16,639 nucleotides of DNA from an uncultured Clostridia bacterium (GCA_946408865.1 CAMJTZ010000027.1:1-16639), one strand, 5' to 3'. Shown: positions 1 to 8,948, numbered from the stretch's first letter. Made by a program: numbers and translations. Notes: generated from the letters alone by a model not told the origin.

Positions 1-2
1 CG

Positions 3-146
3 GCGGAGGAACCGGACACGGAAGCGCCGGAAACCCCGGCGGAGGAACCGGCCGCGGAAGCGCCGGAAACCCCGGCGGAGGAACCGGACATGGAAGCGCC
101 GGAAACCCCGGCGGAGGAACCGGATGCGGAAACGCCGCAGATCCCG
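3..146 (+). repeat. 36-bp in-frame tandem repeat, four copies, continuing off the left edge
   Basis: Copies start at 3, 39, 75 and 111. The first three differ at only a few bases and the fourth is more diverged. Each encodes a 12-residue unit of the type AEEPDTEAPETP. Because 36 is a multiple of three, gain or loss of a copy changes protein length without shifting the frame. The array continues leftwards out of the window, so total copy number is unknown. Confidence 0.92.
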
Positions 147-3100
147 GCGGAGGAACCGGCGGAAGCGCCCGGGGAGGAGCCGGAGGCACCGGAACCGGAG
201 AACGCGGAGGAACCGGCTGCGGCAGCGCCGGAGACTCCGGAGGAAGAACCCGCGGAAACGCTGCAGACTCCGGCAGAGAAACCGGCGGAAACGCCCGGGG
301 AGGAAGCAGAAACACCCGAACAGGAAAACCTGGAAGAAGAACGGCAGACCCCGGCGGAAGAACCCACGGAAACGCCGCAGGATCCGGCAGAGGAATCAGC
401 GGAAGAACCCGGGGAGGAGCCGGAGACAACGGAACCGGAAAAACCGGAGGAGCCGGCTGCGGAAGAGCCGGAGACCCCGGCGGAAGAACCGGCGGAAGAA
501 TCCGGGAATGAGCCGGAAGAGGAAATGACGGAAGAGACGGCTTCGGATGAGGATCAGGAGCCCCACATCTTTGAAACAGAGGTCACCGGCGAAGACGGGC
601 AGGTTTACCGGATCACGGTAAAAACCGGTCCCTGTTCCGGCATTCCCGCGAAGGCGGTACTTTCTGTGCGCCTGATCCGGAAAGGAAGTCCGGAATATGA
701 GGCAATCCTCGGAAAAGCAGGGGAAACCCTGCAGGACGGGCAGAAAATGGAGGAATTATTTGCCTTCGATATCTGCCTGGTGGATCCCGGGGATCCGGAG
801 AAACACTATCAGCCGGTGGACGAGTCTGCCGTTTCCGTATCCATTACCGTTCCGGATCTGAAACCGGCGGAACAGGATTCGGAGATGCAGGTTCTGCACT
901 TTACGGATAATCGTCCCGGCGAACCTGAAATCCTGCATACGGAAAGTATTCAGGAGGGGGAGGAACCCCAGGAGTTTTCTTTCAGAACCGGGAGTTTTTC
1001 CACCTTTGTGCTGATGAAAACCACCGCTGCGGAGGGGACCATTACTGTGGCCTGTGAAGGCGTCAGCGGGGACGTGGAATGTACTTTGCTGACTGCCGAC
1101 ATGGAAACCATCGGAACCGCCGGGCAGGAAACCTGGTTTTCCTTTGAGGATGCTCTTTCATTCAGCAAAAGGCCGGAGATTCAGGGAACGGTGAACCTGG
1201 TGCTCCGAAACGGGAAAACGCTGACCGCTCCGAAAGGAATCAATCTGCTGGATGGCAGCAAACTGGTGATCCGGCAGGAACAGGGAAAAAGCGGCAGTGC
1301 GTTACTGAATGCAGTCGTCACGGACACGACGGTGAAAGACTCCGCCGGAATCGGCGGGGACGGGGTCCACCAGAAGGCCGGAAGCCTGGAAATATACGGC
1401 GGAACCATCACGGCCCAGGGCGCAAGCTTTGCTGCCGGCATCGGCGGAGGAAACGGGGGATACAGCGGGGCGATTACCATCCACGGCGGGACGGTCAATG
1501 CCACCGGCGGTCACAGCGCAGCCGGCATCGGCGGCGGTGAAGCCGGAAGCATGTCCGGAACGCTGACGATCCTTGGCGGCACAGTAAATGCTGCCGGCGG
1601 AGATTACGGGGCCGGTATCGGCGGCGGACAGTATTTTTCTGATGACGTTCAGTGTGAGAAAATGGTGGGCGGAAACGGCGGAAATGTCGTTATATCCGGC
1701 GGAAACGTTACTGCAAAGGGAGGGCTCGGAGCTTCCGGTATCGGCGGCGGAGATGCCGGTTCAGGAGGAACCCTGAGCATAAACGGCGCCGCTGTCGTGG
1801 CGGCTTCATGCGGAAACGCGGAAGGAGACGCCGCTGCCGGGCCCGAAGCCATCGGACGGGGAGACTCCACCATCCGGAATTCAGGCAGCGAGATTTCCTC
1901 CGGAAAAATCGTTTTTTCCGGCAGCACCAAAGTTTATACGTCCTGTTCAGCCGATCCGGAAAAGGATGAACCGGTTGCGCAGGAACAGCGTACGGAAGCC
2001 TGCAGAGCCAGAGAAGTAAAGATCGTGTCTTCCGCGGACGCGGAGGAATACAATATCATTGCACAACTGATTCACAGCGCAGCCGGTACAGAGGAAGATG
2101 AAAAGATATCTGTATTCAATGATGCGGGCGAAGCCATCTCAGCGGCAGCGGCCGGAACCGTATTTACGGTTCAGGTTACCTGCAGAAAGCAGACGCCGGC
2201 AATCTCCTGTCAGACAGCTGCTGTTTATACAGAAAAGGACCGGGAGAAGAATCTGACGCTTTCCGGACCGGAAGAGACCGAAAAGGACGAAATCCGGACT
2301 CTGACTTATACAGGCACCATGCCGGAAGCGGAATTGACGATTTCCGCCACGCTGACCCGTAACCAGAAGAGTATTACCATTGACAGCTATGATCATACCG
2401 TCGGAACCGTCACAGTGAACCCGGAAAAGACAGCGCCCGGAGAACGGCCGATTCTTACCTTTGCGGCCAACGAAGGCTATGAGGAGTACTGGCTGAAAAC
2501 GCTGAAGGTGACAGGCGTATCCAGCCAGACGGTTTACGCGGAAATCAGGGAAACCGGCATGCCCGAGAATATCACAAACACGGACAGCGACGGGCATAAC
2601 TGGCAGTTTGTGATGCCGGACGAAGATGTGATTCTTACGGGAATCACCTTTGGAAGAGGCACGCATTATATTGATCGCAGCGGTGTGCGCACGCCCCGGA
2701 GACAATGCTTTGAGGTGACCGGGGACATGACGGAATGGAATGACAGCGGAGCAGAAGACGGCTGGTATGTGGTCCGGGGCGAGGTGACCATGAACGGCAC
2801 GGTTCACATCTGCCGGGAAGTGAATCTTGTTCTGTGCGACGGCGCGAAGATGATTGCGCCGAAAGGAATTGTTGTGGACGCGGGCATGGGCGGAGCCCTG
2901 TACCTCTGGGCACAGGAAAAGGGAACCGGATGCCTGGAAGCCACCGGTGATGAAAAAGCAGCAGGAATCGGCGCCACGAAGAAAATTGAGAGCGGGCCGA
3001 TTCGTATCTTCGGAGGTCAGATCTCCGCATGGGGACAAACGGATGCTGCGGGAATCGGCGGAGCTTATCAGAGCTATGTGAAAGGTGACGGCATTACGAT

Positions 3101-6100
3101 CGGCGTTCCGGCGGGCTATCCGGATACTTTCACAACTGTGAATGCCTGGGGCGGAGAGAACGGCTCCGGCATTGGCGAGGGCAACGCGCATAACGGCGGA
3201 GGCGTAACCATTACCGGCGGAACCGTCAATGCCTGGGGCGGAGAGGACGGTGCCGGTATCGGCGCGGGCCAGGATAACGATCTGTTCAGGCCGATTGTGA
3301 TTTCCGGCGGTAACATCCATGCCTACGGCGGAAAGAACGCTGCCGGAATCGGACTGGGGCCCCGGTATGCCGATCATGGCGGAAACATGCGGAACACCAT
3401 TGAGATCAGCGGAAAGAACACCTATGTGTATGCGGAAGGCGGATCGGAAGACGGTGCCGGCATCGGTACCGGTGAAAGAGGTGACATGGAGGGTACCATC
3501 ACGATCCGGGAAGCGACGGTGGAGGCAATTGCCCATGAGGGTGCAGCCGGAATCGGCGGCGGTTACAAAGGCAGCACTGAAAAAGGGACCATTACCATTG
3601 AAAGCGGAAACATCACCGTCCGGGTGACGGATGGAAACGGTGCGGGTATCGGCAGCGGTGAAAAGGACGACTGCGGAACCATCAACATTCAGGGCGGAGT
3701 TATTCAGATCTATACCAACGGAAAAGGCGGCAGTCTTGGCGGATCCAAGGGAGAAGGCAACGGCACCCTGACTCTGAATCCCCATACGCTGGTATCTGCC
3801 GGATCCGACGGAAACTATGTACCTGCAGGGGACCGGACAGGAACCTGCTGGAGCGGGGATGTCAATTACCTGAAAATTGAACCCTGCACGCACCCGGGCG
3901 GAACGATCGCTCCGGTAGATCATGTCAATCATGTTGTTACCTGCCAGTGGTGCGGGTTTAACAATGAGCCGGAAGAGCATTCCTACGGGACCGACCGGAG
4001 CCAGGAAAGCTTTTATCGGTGCGCCTGCGGATACAGCCGCAAACGGCTGGTGACGGGAACGGCGGACCGGGAAGGTTTCGGCAGCGTTACGATGGGTCTT
4101 TCCCCCGACAGCATGAAGGAAGAAAAACTGGAAACCATTCCCGGAGAAACGGTATATGTCCATCTGGAACCTTCTGCGGGGGTCCGGATTGCCGGGTTCA
4201 GCGGAAGCTACTTTGCAGAAGGGGATACGGAACCCCGGGCTTTCGGTGAATTCTCGGCATTTCCGGCGGACACCGGGAAAAACTATCAGTTTGCGATGCC
4301 GGATCCGGATGACGACAGACCGGAACTGACGCTGACGATGGAAACCCAGGGCGGTGAAAGCGCCCCGATTCCGGATCTGGATGAATACGGGGTTACCTAT
4401 CTGTCGGTAAAAACCACCGCGGGAGAGGAATACCTGATTGCACAGACGGAAGAGGAAGCGGCACAAAAAGAAAAAGAACCCGGCAACTGGGTTTCTGCCG
4501 ATGAAAAAGTTCTCGACTTTGAAGGCCTTGAACCTGGGAAGACCTATTTGATTTACGGCCGGAACAAAGCTGTCGGGGAGGTTACCGCAGGACCGAAATC
4601 CAAGCCTCTCCGGGCTGCAACCGATCAGGAACTGGACAGCCTGCAGCTGTTCCGGAGGGACGATCTGCGCGTCGGAGAAGTGATTACAGCTCTTCCGATT
4701 CCATTCCCGGCCGGAAAGCTGACCTTCCAGTGGTACCGGGATGACGAGGCGATCAGCAAATACACGAGCGCGTCCTATGTGCTGACAAATGCGGATATCA
4801 ATCATACTCTGAAGATTCAGGTGACACAGATCATCGACAAAAAAGGAAACGTGAAAACCGCGGAGCAGACCGTGAAGTTCAGCCCGTCCGGTTCCGTCTG
4901 GCTGGTGTACCAGAGGGCAGACGGCAGCTGGGAAAAAGCGGATACGATTCCGGCGGATCAGAAGGCGGAAGGCAAATACACCCTTGACGAAGCAGGGCTG
5001 AAGAATCATGTGCCGGAAGGAACCACAGGAGAAGGGTTCCGGCCGGTGGCCTACAGTTTCGGATACCAGGAAAAGGAAAGCCAGAGAACCGCCATTCCGC
5101 AAAACAAGGAAATCCTGATCCCCGAAAGCAACGCACAGCTGTATGTATACTTTGAACGGAAAGTGTACGCACTGAACTTTTACAGCAGCATGGAGGGGAA
5201 GGGAATACCGGAAACCTTCAGCGTCCGGTATGGAGCTCCGCTGAATGAATTCAGCGGGAAAGCGGTTCTGCAATTCGGCAGCAGCTTTGCAGGGTGGAGC
5301 CAGAGCCCCAAACCGAAAGACACGGAATACGGCTACGTGACAGTTTCTTCGGGCGACGGGGGAAAACCGAATTTTGTGCTGTTTGATCTGAACAGTGCCA
5401 CCATGCCTGCCGCCGGAATGAATCTGTATCCCGTACTGATCAAACCCCGGGTGGAGGTGCGGCTGGATCCCGGCGCTGTGGATGCCAACGGAACCCGGCA
5501 GAACATGAACGGGTGGCAGAATCCGGTCGTTTATACGGATCAGACGACGAAAGCCTATCTGGACGGCGGTCAGTATCGCTGCTTCACCATCGTCAGCGGG
5601 GATTCCCTGCCGGCGGATACAATGAAACGGATGGCTGAAGTGACGCGGGACGGTTATGAACCGGATGGATGGTATTCCGCCGGCGGCATCCGGTGGAATG
5701 AAGATCTGCACGCGCTTCCGGTATTCTGTGATACAACGGTGCCGGAAAAGAGGGAAGGAACTTCCAGTCTTTATTTTACGCTGACGCTGAAGGCGCGCTG
5801 GAAACTCCGGAATGCAACACTGCATTACGATGTGCAGGGACAGAGCTGGGACGGAGAAGACCGGAAAGACATTCAGCCCGGCACAGCGGTGGAAATTTCC
5901 GCTGAAACGGTAACGCCTCCGGAAGGGAAAGTTTTCCTTGGATGGAAGGATCAGAAAGGGAATTTCCATCCGGCCGGTTCCACCATCCTCTATGAGGATC
6001 TGGAACTGGTCAGCACCATCGGTGACGGAGAGAATCCCAACGTCATTACCCTGGAGGCTGTGTTCTTTGAACATCAGCATATGGTTGCTTTTGACAGCCG

Positions 6101-8948
6101 GGGAGGCAGCTTTACCGAGCCCGTTCTCCTGAGCGAGGAGGATTATGAGGCCGGGAAGAGAACCGTCAGCCTGGAAGGAAAGACCTCAGAACGAAAAGGC
6201 GGAATCTTCAGGGGCTGGGCGCTGTCCCCCGATGCGGATGAAACGGAAACCGTCACGGAGGTTTCCTTCGCAGACGGATCCGCCGTAATATGGGTTTATG
6301 CTCTTTGGGAGAACAGAAACTATTCCGTCTACTTCAGCGGAAACGGCGGAACCGTGGACGGAAAGGCCATTCTCCGGCGGCAGTATACCTACGGTGAACA
6401 GATCAAAAAAGACGAAACGCCGGTTCCGGTCCGCAAGCACTACACGTTTGCCGGCTGGCAGCCTGAACTTCCGGTCGTCATGCAGGCAAGGACGCTTTTC
6501 GTCAGTGCGGCCTGGGAACCTGCGAATCATACCTGGACCTTTGATCCGGCAGACGGATCGGCCGTTCAATCCATTACCGCCCGCTATGGGGAACCGGTAC
6601 AGCATCCTGCGGATCCGGTTCGGGAAGGCTATGTGTTTATCGGCTGGAAGAGTGAAGGAAAATATGCAGCGGTACCGGACTACATGGATGAGGACCGGAG
6701 CTGGACGGCCGGGTGGAATGCGCTGCGCTCCGCACCGGAAGCGCCGGAGATTGTTTATGTGACGGCGACGACCGTGGAGGTGCAGGCCCGCCCCGGCGAA
6801 GAATATGCCCTGGTTTACGCAGAGGATGATGCCCTGCCGGAGGAGAAAGACTGGAGATTGCCGGCAGCGGACGGAACCATGGTTTTCTATCCCTGCAAAC
6901 CTGCCACATCGTATCTCGTTTACGCCCGGTATTCGCAGACGGAAGGCTTCGAGGCTTCCGGTCCCTCCGAAGCGGTGCAGACAACAACAAAGAGGCTTTT
7001 TCCGATGCCTCCTCTGGTTATCGCGGGATTCCACACCATCTGGATTGTTCCGTTCGAGGAAGCATATGAACAGATTGTTGAATACAGCATCGACAAAGGA
7101 GAAACCTGGTGGAGCGGGCAGGTGATAGCGAACCTGCAGGCGTATACCGTTTACCGGCTGACGGCCCGGTGGAAAGAACTCCCGGACCAGAAGCAATATC
7201 CGGAATCTGCGGAAACAGAGGTTGTAATGGACACGGCTGTAACCGCAACAAACATCACCGGCATACTCCGGATCGGGGAAACCCTGAGGGCTTCCGTCGT
7301 ACCGATGGTCGCTGAAAGGGTAACCTGGCAATGGTACAGGGAGGGGGATACCCCGGGAGAGAAGATTCCCATTGAAAATGCCACCGAATCCTCCTATACC
7401 ATTACGGAAGAGGATGCGGGAAAGAGGCTGTGGGTTGTGGCTGTCCAGCAGTCCCGGCTTCCGGAACTGGAAGAACCTGTTGAGGTGAGTGCCGGAACAG
7501 AGCCGGTTCCCGGACCGGGAACGGTAAGCTTCCGGATCAGCAGCCCCGGCGGAGAGTCGGTACCCGGTATCCAGCTGACCGGGATCACGGAAGAAATGAT
7601 TCTGACGGCAGCGGGCGAAGAGGCGAAAACCAGACGGATGAAGGGGGAGGATCTTCTCCTGACCGTTACGGTGAACGATCTCAGCGGCAGGATCTCTGCC
7701 GAAGAGAAGAATCAGATGATCCGGGCACTGAAAAAAGAGGCCTCGGATGCAGCGGTTCTGCAGTACTTTGAACTGTCTGCCGAGCTGAAGATCGGGGAAG
7801 ATGATCCGATCCCGTTGACGAATCTGCCCGCAAACCGGATTCAGGTGACGCTGGCGGTACCCCGGAAGCATTACGCTTCAGGGAATACCAGCAGAACCTT
7901 CTTCATCGCCGGGCTGCGCAGCGGCACAGCAGAGATCCTGGCAAAGGGAAAGTACGTGGTGCAGCGGTTTACGACGGATGCTCTGCTTTCCCGTTATGCG
8001 CTGGGATACCATGATGCTGCTGAACCGCCGCAGAAGCCGGAAGGCGGCGGAAGCAGCTCCGGCGGAAGCAACCCCGCAGAAACAAAACCGGAAGAACTGT
8101 ATCGCTGGCAGGCGGACTTCCGCTTTGAGCTGTTCCCGGAAGCAGTTCCGGAAACGGAACGGGAACACGCGGCAGGATACAGGGATCTGATCAATGGTCT
8201 TGAACTGCAGGCGGACATCCTTTGGAACGATTCAAATAAAGGGCTGGATATTGCAGCGGCCCTCCTGCCGGCCGGCAAACCGGATGAGGCGGTTTCATTC
8301 CGGATTTTCGGAACCCCGGAGCGGCTTTTTATCGAAAGCCTTCTGCTGGGACCCCATCCTTACGCGCTGAGCAGCATGCAGGAGCTGTCCTCTCCGGAAA
8401 CGATGGAGAAAGGCCTTCCGTACTTCCTGTATGAAGGAAAGGACGGCGAGGGAAGAATCCTTGCCCGGTGGATCCGGGACAGCATAACGCTGCTGGATCT
8501 GGAACTGGAGATCAGCGGGATTCCTGCCCGGTTCCCGGGCAAAACCCAGATGGAAGCGGTTCTTCGCAGCGGCGGAGGAATTCTGCCCCGGACGGAAGGA
8601 TCGATCCGGCTGACAATGGATACCCAGGGAAAAACAGAGCTGATTGTTTCCGTACCGGATGAAGAAGGGAATCCGACGCCTTTGTTCCGGGCTTTCGGCA
8701 CTGTGACTGCCATCCGGGCGGACGGGGAGCCGGACGGTGTTCCGGATTTCAGCGGCCTGGAAAAGCAAAAAGTCCCCGCTCTGCTGAACACAGAAGGTCA
8801 GACGCTCCGCGAGGTGCTGGGTTTTATGACCCCGGAGGTGACCGAAGGTGTGAGAAGCCTGCTGGAGGCCGTGTCTGAACCGGGAACAATGATTCTGGCG
8901 GAGGATCTGGATAAGCTTGGCATTGCCATCCTGCCGGAAACACACTGA
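3..8948 (+). CDS. Giant modular extracellular/surface protein, 5'-partial
   Basis: The frame is open to the left edge; the first in-frame ATG, at 90, lies inside a tandem repeat and is not the real start, so the N terminus and any signal peptide are missing. Counting from that Met: acidic Pro/Glu repeats 1-150; beta-sandwich-like region about 155-310 ending FSTFVL; beta-helix modules about 368-600 and 911-1230 with AGIGG repeats every 29-30 residues, resembling carbohydrate-binding Cthe_2159-type proteins; divergent InlB-like domain about 780-870; Cys/His cluster 1266-1313; Ig-like domains with QWYR around 1548 and 2415; InlB-like repeats 1692-2210; fibronectin-like region 2214-2302; ZU5-like region 2482-2640; Gly/Ser linker about 2648-2670; unrecognised C-terminal domain 2671-2952. 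It ends with tandem TGA TGA. I see no SLH domain, choline-binding repeat or complete LPXTG signal, so attachment to the cell is unexplained. The likely role is adhesion or polysaccharide binding at the cell surface, which is inference. No catalytic motif is visible. Confidence 0.93.
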   Translation, partial: AEEPDTEAPETPAEEPAAEAPETPAEEPDMEAPETPAEEPDAETPQIPAEEPAEAPGEEPEAPEPENAEEPAAAAPETPEEEPAETLQTPAEKPAETPGEEAETPEQENLEEERQTPAEEPTETPQDPAEESAEEPGEEPETTEPEKPEEPAAEEPETPAEEPAEESGNEPEEEMTEETASDEDQEPHIFETEVTGEDGQVYRITVKTGPCSGIPAKAVLSVRLIRKGSPEYEAILGKAGETLQDGQKMEELFAFDICLVDPGDPEKHYQPVDESAVSVSITVPDLKPAEQDSEMQVLHFTDNRPGEPEILHTESIQEGEEPQEFSFRTGSFSTFVLMKTTAAEGTITVACEGVSGDVECTLLTADMETIGTAGQETWFSFEDALSFSKRPEIQGTVNLVLRNGKTLTAPKGINLLDGSKLVIRQEQGKSGSALLNAVVTDTTVKDSAGIGGDGVHQKAGSLEIYGGTITAQGASFAAGIGGGNGGYSGAITIHGGTVNATGGHSAAGIGGGEAGSMSGTLTILGGTVNAAGGDYGAGIGGGQYFSDDVQCEKMVGGNGGNVVISGGNVTAKGGLGASGIGGGDAGSGGTLSINGAAVVAASCGNAEGDAAAGPEAIGRGDSTIRNSGSEISSGKIVFSGSTKVYTSCSADPEKDEPVAQEQRTEACRAREVKIVSSADAEEYNIIAQLIHSAAGTEEDEKISVFNDAGEAISAAAAGTVFTVQVTCRKQTPAISCQTAAVYTEKDREKNLTLSGPEETEKDEIRTLTYTGTMPEAELTISATLTRNQKSITIDSYDHTVGTVTVNPEKTAPGERPILTFAANEGYEEYWLKTLKVTGVSSQTVYAEIRETGMPENITNTDSDGHNWQFVMPDEDVILTGITFGRGTHYIDRSGVRTPRRQCFEVTGDMTEWNDSGAEDGWYVVRGEVTMNGTVHICREVNLVLCDGAKMIAPKGIVVDAGMGGALYLWAQEKGTGCLEATGDEKAAGIGATKKIESGPIRIFGGQISAWGQTDAAGIGGAYQSYVKGDGITIGVPAGYPDTFTTVNAWGGENGSGIGEGNAHNGGGVTITGGTVNAWGGEDGAGIGAGQDNDLFRPIVISGGNIHAYGGKNAAGIGLGPRYADHGGNMRNTIEISGKNTYVYAEGGSEDGAGIGTGERGDMEGTITIREATVEAIAHEGAAGIGGGYKGSTEKGTITIESGNITVRVTDGNGAGIGSGEKDDCGTINIQGGVIQIYTNGKGGSLGGSKGEGNGTLTLNPHTLVSAGSDGNYVPAGDRTGTCWSGDVNYLKIEPCTHPGGTIAPVDHVNHVVTCQWCGFNNEPEEHSYGTDRSQESFYRCACGYSRKRLVTGTADREGFGSVTMGLSPDSMKEEKLETIPGETVYVHLEPSAGVRIAGFSGSYFAEGDTEPRAFGEFSAFPADTGKNYQFAMPDPDDDRPELTLTMETQGGESAPIPDLDEYGVTYLSVKTTAGEEYLIAQTEEEAAQKEKEPGNWVSADEKVLDFEGLEPGKTYLIYGRNKAVGEVTAGPKSKPLRAATDQELDSLQLFRRDDLRVGEVITALPIPFPAGKLTFQWYRDDEAISKYTSASYVLTNADINHTLKIQVTQIIDKKGNVKTAEQTVKFSPSGSVWLVYQRADGSWEKADTIPADQKAEGKYTLDEAGLKNHVPEGTTGEGFRPVAYSFGYQEKESQRTAIPQNKEILIPESNAQLYVYFERKVYALNFYSSMEGKGIPETFSVRYGAPLNEFSGKAVLQFGSSFAGWSQSPKPKDTEYGYVTVSSGDGGKPNFVLFDLNSATMPAAGMNLYPVLIKPRVEVRLDPGAVDANGTRQNMNGWQNPVVYTDQTTKAYLDGGQYRCFTIVSGDSLPADTMKRMAEVTRDGYEPDGWYSAGGIRWNEDLHALPVFCDTTVPEKREGTSSLYFTLTLKARWKLRNATLHYDVQGQSWDGEDRKDIQPGTAVEISAETVTPPEGKVFLGWKDQKGNFHPAGSTILYEDLELVSTIGDGENPNVITLEAVFFEHQHMVAFDSRGGSFTEPVLLSEEDYEAGKRTVSLEGKTSERKGGIFRGWALSPDADETETVTEVSFADGSAVIWVYALWENRNYSVYFSGNGGTVDGKAILRRQYTYGEQIKKDETPVPVRKHYTFAGWQPELPVVMQARTLFVSAAWEPANHTWTFDPADGSAVQSITARYGEPVQHPADPVREGYVFIGWKSEGKYAAVPDYMDEDRSWTAGWNALRSAPEAPEIVYVTATTVEVQARPGEEYALVYAEDDALPEEKDWRLPAADGTMVFYPCKPATSYLVYARYSQTEGFEASGPSEAVQTTTKRLFPMPPLVIAGFHTIWIVPFEEAYEQIVEYSIDKGETWWSGQVIANLQAYTVYRLTARWKELPDQKQYPESAETEVVMDTAVTATNITGILRIGETLRASVVPMVAERVTWQWYREGDTPGEKIPIENATESSYTITEEDAGKRLWVVAVQQSRLPELEEPVEVSAGTEPVPGPGTVSFRISSPGGESVPGIQLTGITEEMILTAAGEEAKTRRMKGEDLLLTVTVNDLSGRISAEEKNQMIRALKKEASDAAVLQYFELSAELKIGEDDPIPLTNLPANRIQVTLAVPRKHYASGNTSRTFFIAGLRSGTAEILAKGKYVVQRFTTDALLSRYALGYHDAAEPPQKPEGGGSSSGGSNPAETKPEELYRWQADFRFELFPEAVPETEREHAAGYRDLINGLELQADILWNDSNKGLDIAAALLPAGKPDEAVSFRIFGTPERLFIESLLLGPHPYALSSMQELSSPETMEKGLPYFLYEGKDGEGRILARWIRDSITLLDLELEISGIPARFPGKTQMEAVLRSGGGILPRTEGSIRLTMDTQGKTELIVSVPDEEGNPTPLFRAFGTVTAIRADGEPDGVPDFSGLEKQKVPALLNTEGQTLREVLGFMTPEVTEGVRSLLEAVSEPGTMILAEDLDKLGIAILPETH
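147..539 (+). repeat. Degenerate Pro/Glu-rich low-complexity region
   Basis: This continues the 12-residue array in degraded form. Variants such as PAEEPAE, PETPEEEPAET and PGEEPE recur, almost entirely Ala, Glu, Pro and Thr. The segment is strongly acidic and probably disordered, acting as a stalk or spacer. The GGA/GAA/CCG codon pattern also leaves a spurious Arg-rich frame open at 124-528 in frame +1. Confidence 0.8.
1191..1850 (+). repeat. Beta-helix module 1 of the giant protein (AGIGG repeats)
   Basis: The module opens with a VNLVL...APKGI segment at residue 368 (numbering from the Met codon at 90). AGIGG-type motifs follow at about residues 418, 448, 477, 507 and 548. Between them lie G-x-I/L-T-I-x-GGTVNA-x-GG strands, giving a period of 29-30 residues, with one longer interval carrying a Cys-containing loop (YFSDDVQCEK). 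Such Gly-rich periodic repeats are typical of right-handed parallel beta-helices, including Cthe_2159-like carbohydrate-binding proteins. The family assignment is by resemblance only. Confidence 0.75.
2820..3740 (+). repeat. Beta-helix module 2 of the giant protein, paralogous to module 1
   Basis: This module repeats the layout of module 1. VNLVL...APKGI starts at residue 911. GIG motifs follow at about 957, 986, 1025, 1054, 1084, 1122, 1152 and 1184. Most intervals are 29-32 residues and two are 38-39. Two rungs are still close at DNA level: the stretches from 3141 and 3228 share nearly the same 'aatgcctggggcggagag' sequence 87 bp apart, which suggests recent rung duplication. Confidence 0.75.
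3885..4028 (+). other. Cys/His cluster, possible metal-binding finger in the giant protein
   Basis: Residues 1266-1313 (numbering from the Met codon at 90) carry C-T-H, then CQWC at 1285-1288, EEH at 1297 and C-A-C-G at 1311-1314. Paired His...CxxC...His...CxCG arrangements recur in clostridial surface proteins and look like a small zinc ribbon. The last pair is CxC rather than CxxC. Metal binding is inference; a disulfide-bonded knuckle is the alternative for an exported protein. Confidence 0.5.
5163..6720 (+). repeat. Run of InlB B-repeat-like (Flg_new) modules
   Basis: About six units begin near residues 1692, 1788, 1908, 1997, 2077 and 2147 (numbering from the Met codon at 90). Several have the hallmark of this family: a hydrophobic strand followed by a Gly-rich turn (for example VYFSGNGGTVDG), then a GY/HY-x-F-x-GW motif (FAGWSQ, FLGWKD, FRGWAL, FAGWQP, FIGWKS). 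These beta-grasp-like repeats occur in Listeria internalin B and in many Bacillota surface proteins, where they act as stalks or bind glycans and proteins. The units at 1788 and 1908 are the most divergent. Confidence 0.7.
8100..8945 (+). other. C-terminal domain of the giant protein, not recognised
   Basis: About 280 residues follow the Gly/Ser linker. The segment starts YRWQADFRFEL and alternates amphipathic strands (LELQADILWN, SFRIFGTPERLFIESLLLG, LLDLELEISG, SIRLTMDTQG, TELIVSV) with a few helices. This could be a lipoprotein-carrier-like beta fold, but I cannot assign a family. It is not a wall-sorting signal: there is no hydrophobic membrane segment and no basic tail. The last residues are ILPETH followed by tandem stops. 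A role in surface retention or in binding a partner is possible, but nothing in the sequence shows it. Confidence 0.5.

Noticed and set aside
90..92. ATG at 90 as the start of the giant gene
   Set aside because: The same frame runs to the window edge with two more repeat copies upstream, and the Met replaces Thr or Ala in the repeat unit. There is no ribosome binding site. The gene starts outside the window.
124..528. Arg-rich 134-codon frame in the Pro/Glu repeat region
   Set aside because: It is the +1 shadow of the repeated gaa/gag/ccg/gcg codons. It has no ribosome binding site and its composition follows directly from the repeat.
2139..6080. 1313-codon open frame on the minus strand opposite the giant gene, and a 561-codon one at 6186-7871
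   Set aside because: The antisense codons are in exact register with the sense codons, so they stay open simply because the sense gene rarely uses TTA, CTA or TCA. The frames end at sense TCA Ser codons (2139-2141 and 6186-6188). The translations show no domain and are His/Arg/Phe-rich mirror products.
8928..8948. LPETH at the extreme C terminus of the giant protein as a sortase signal
   Set aside because: It resembles LPXTG, but the last residue is His, and no hydrophobic segment or basic tail follows; two stop codons come immediately after. Probably chance.
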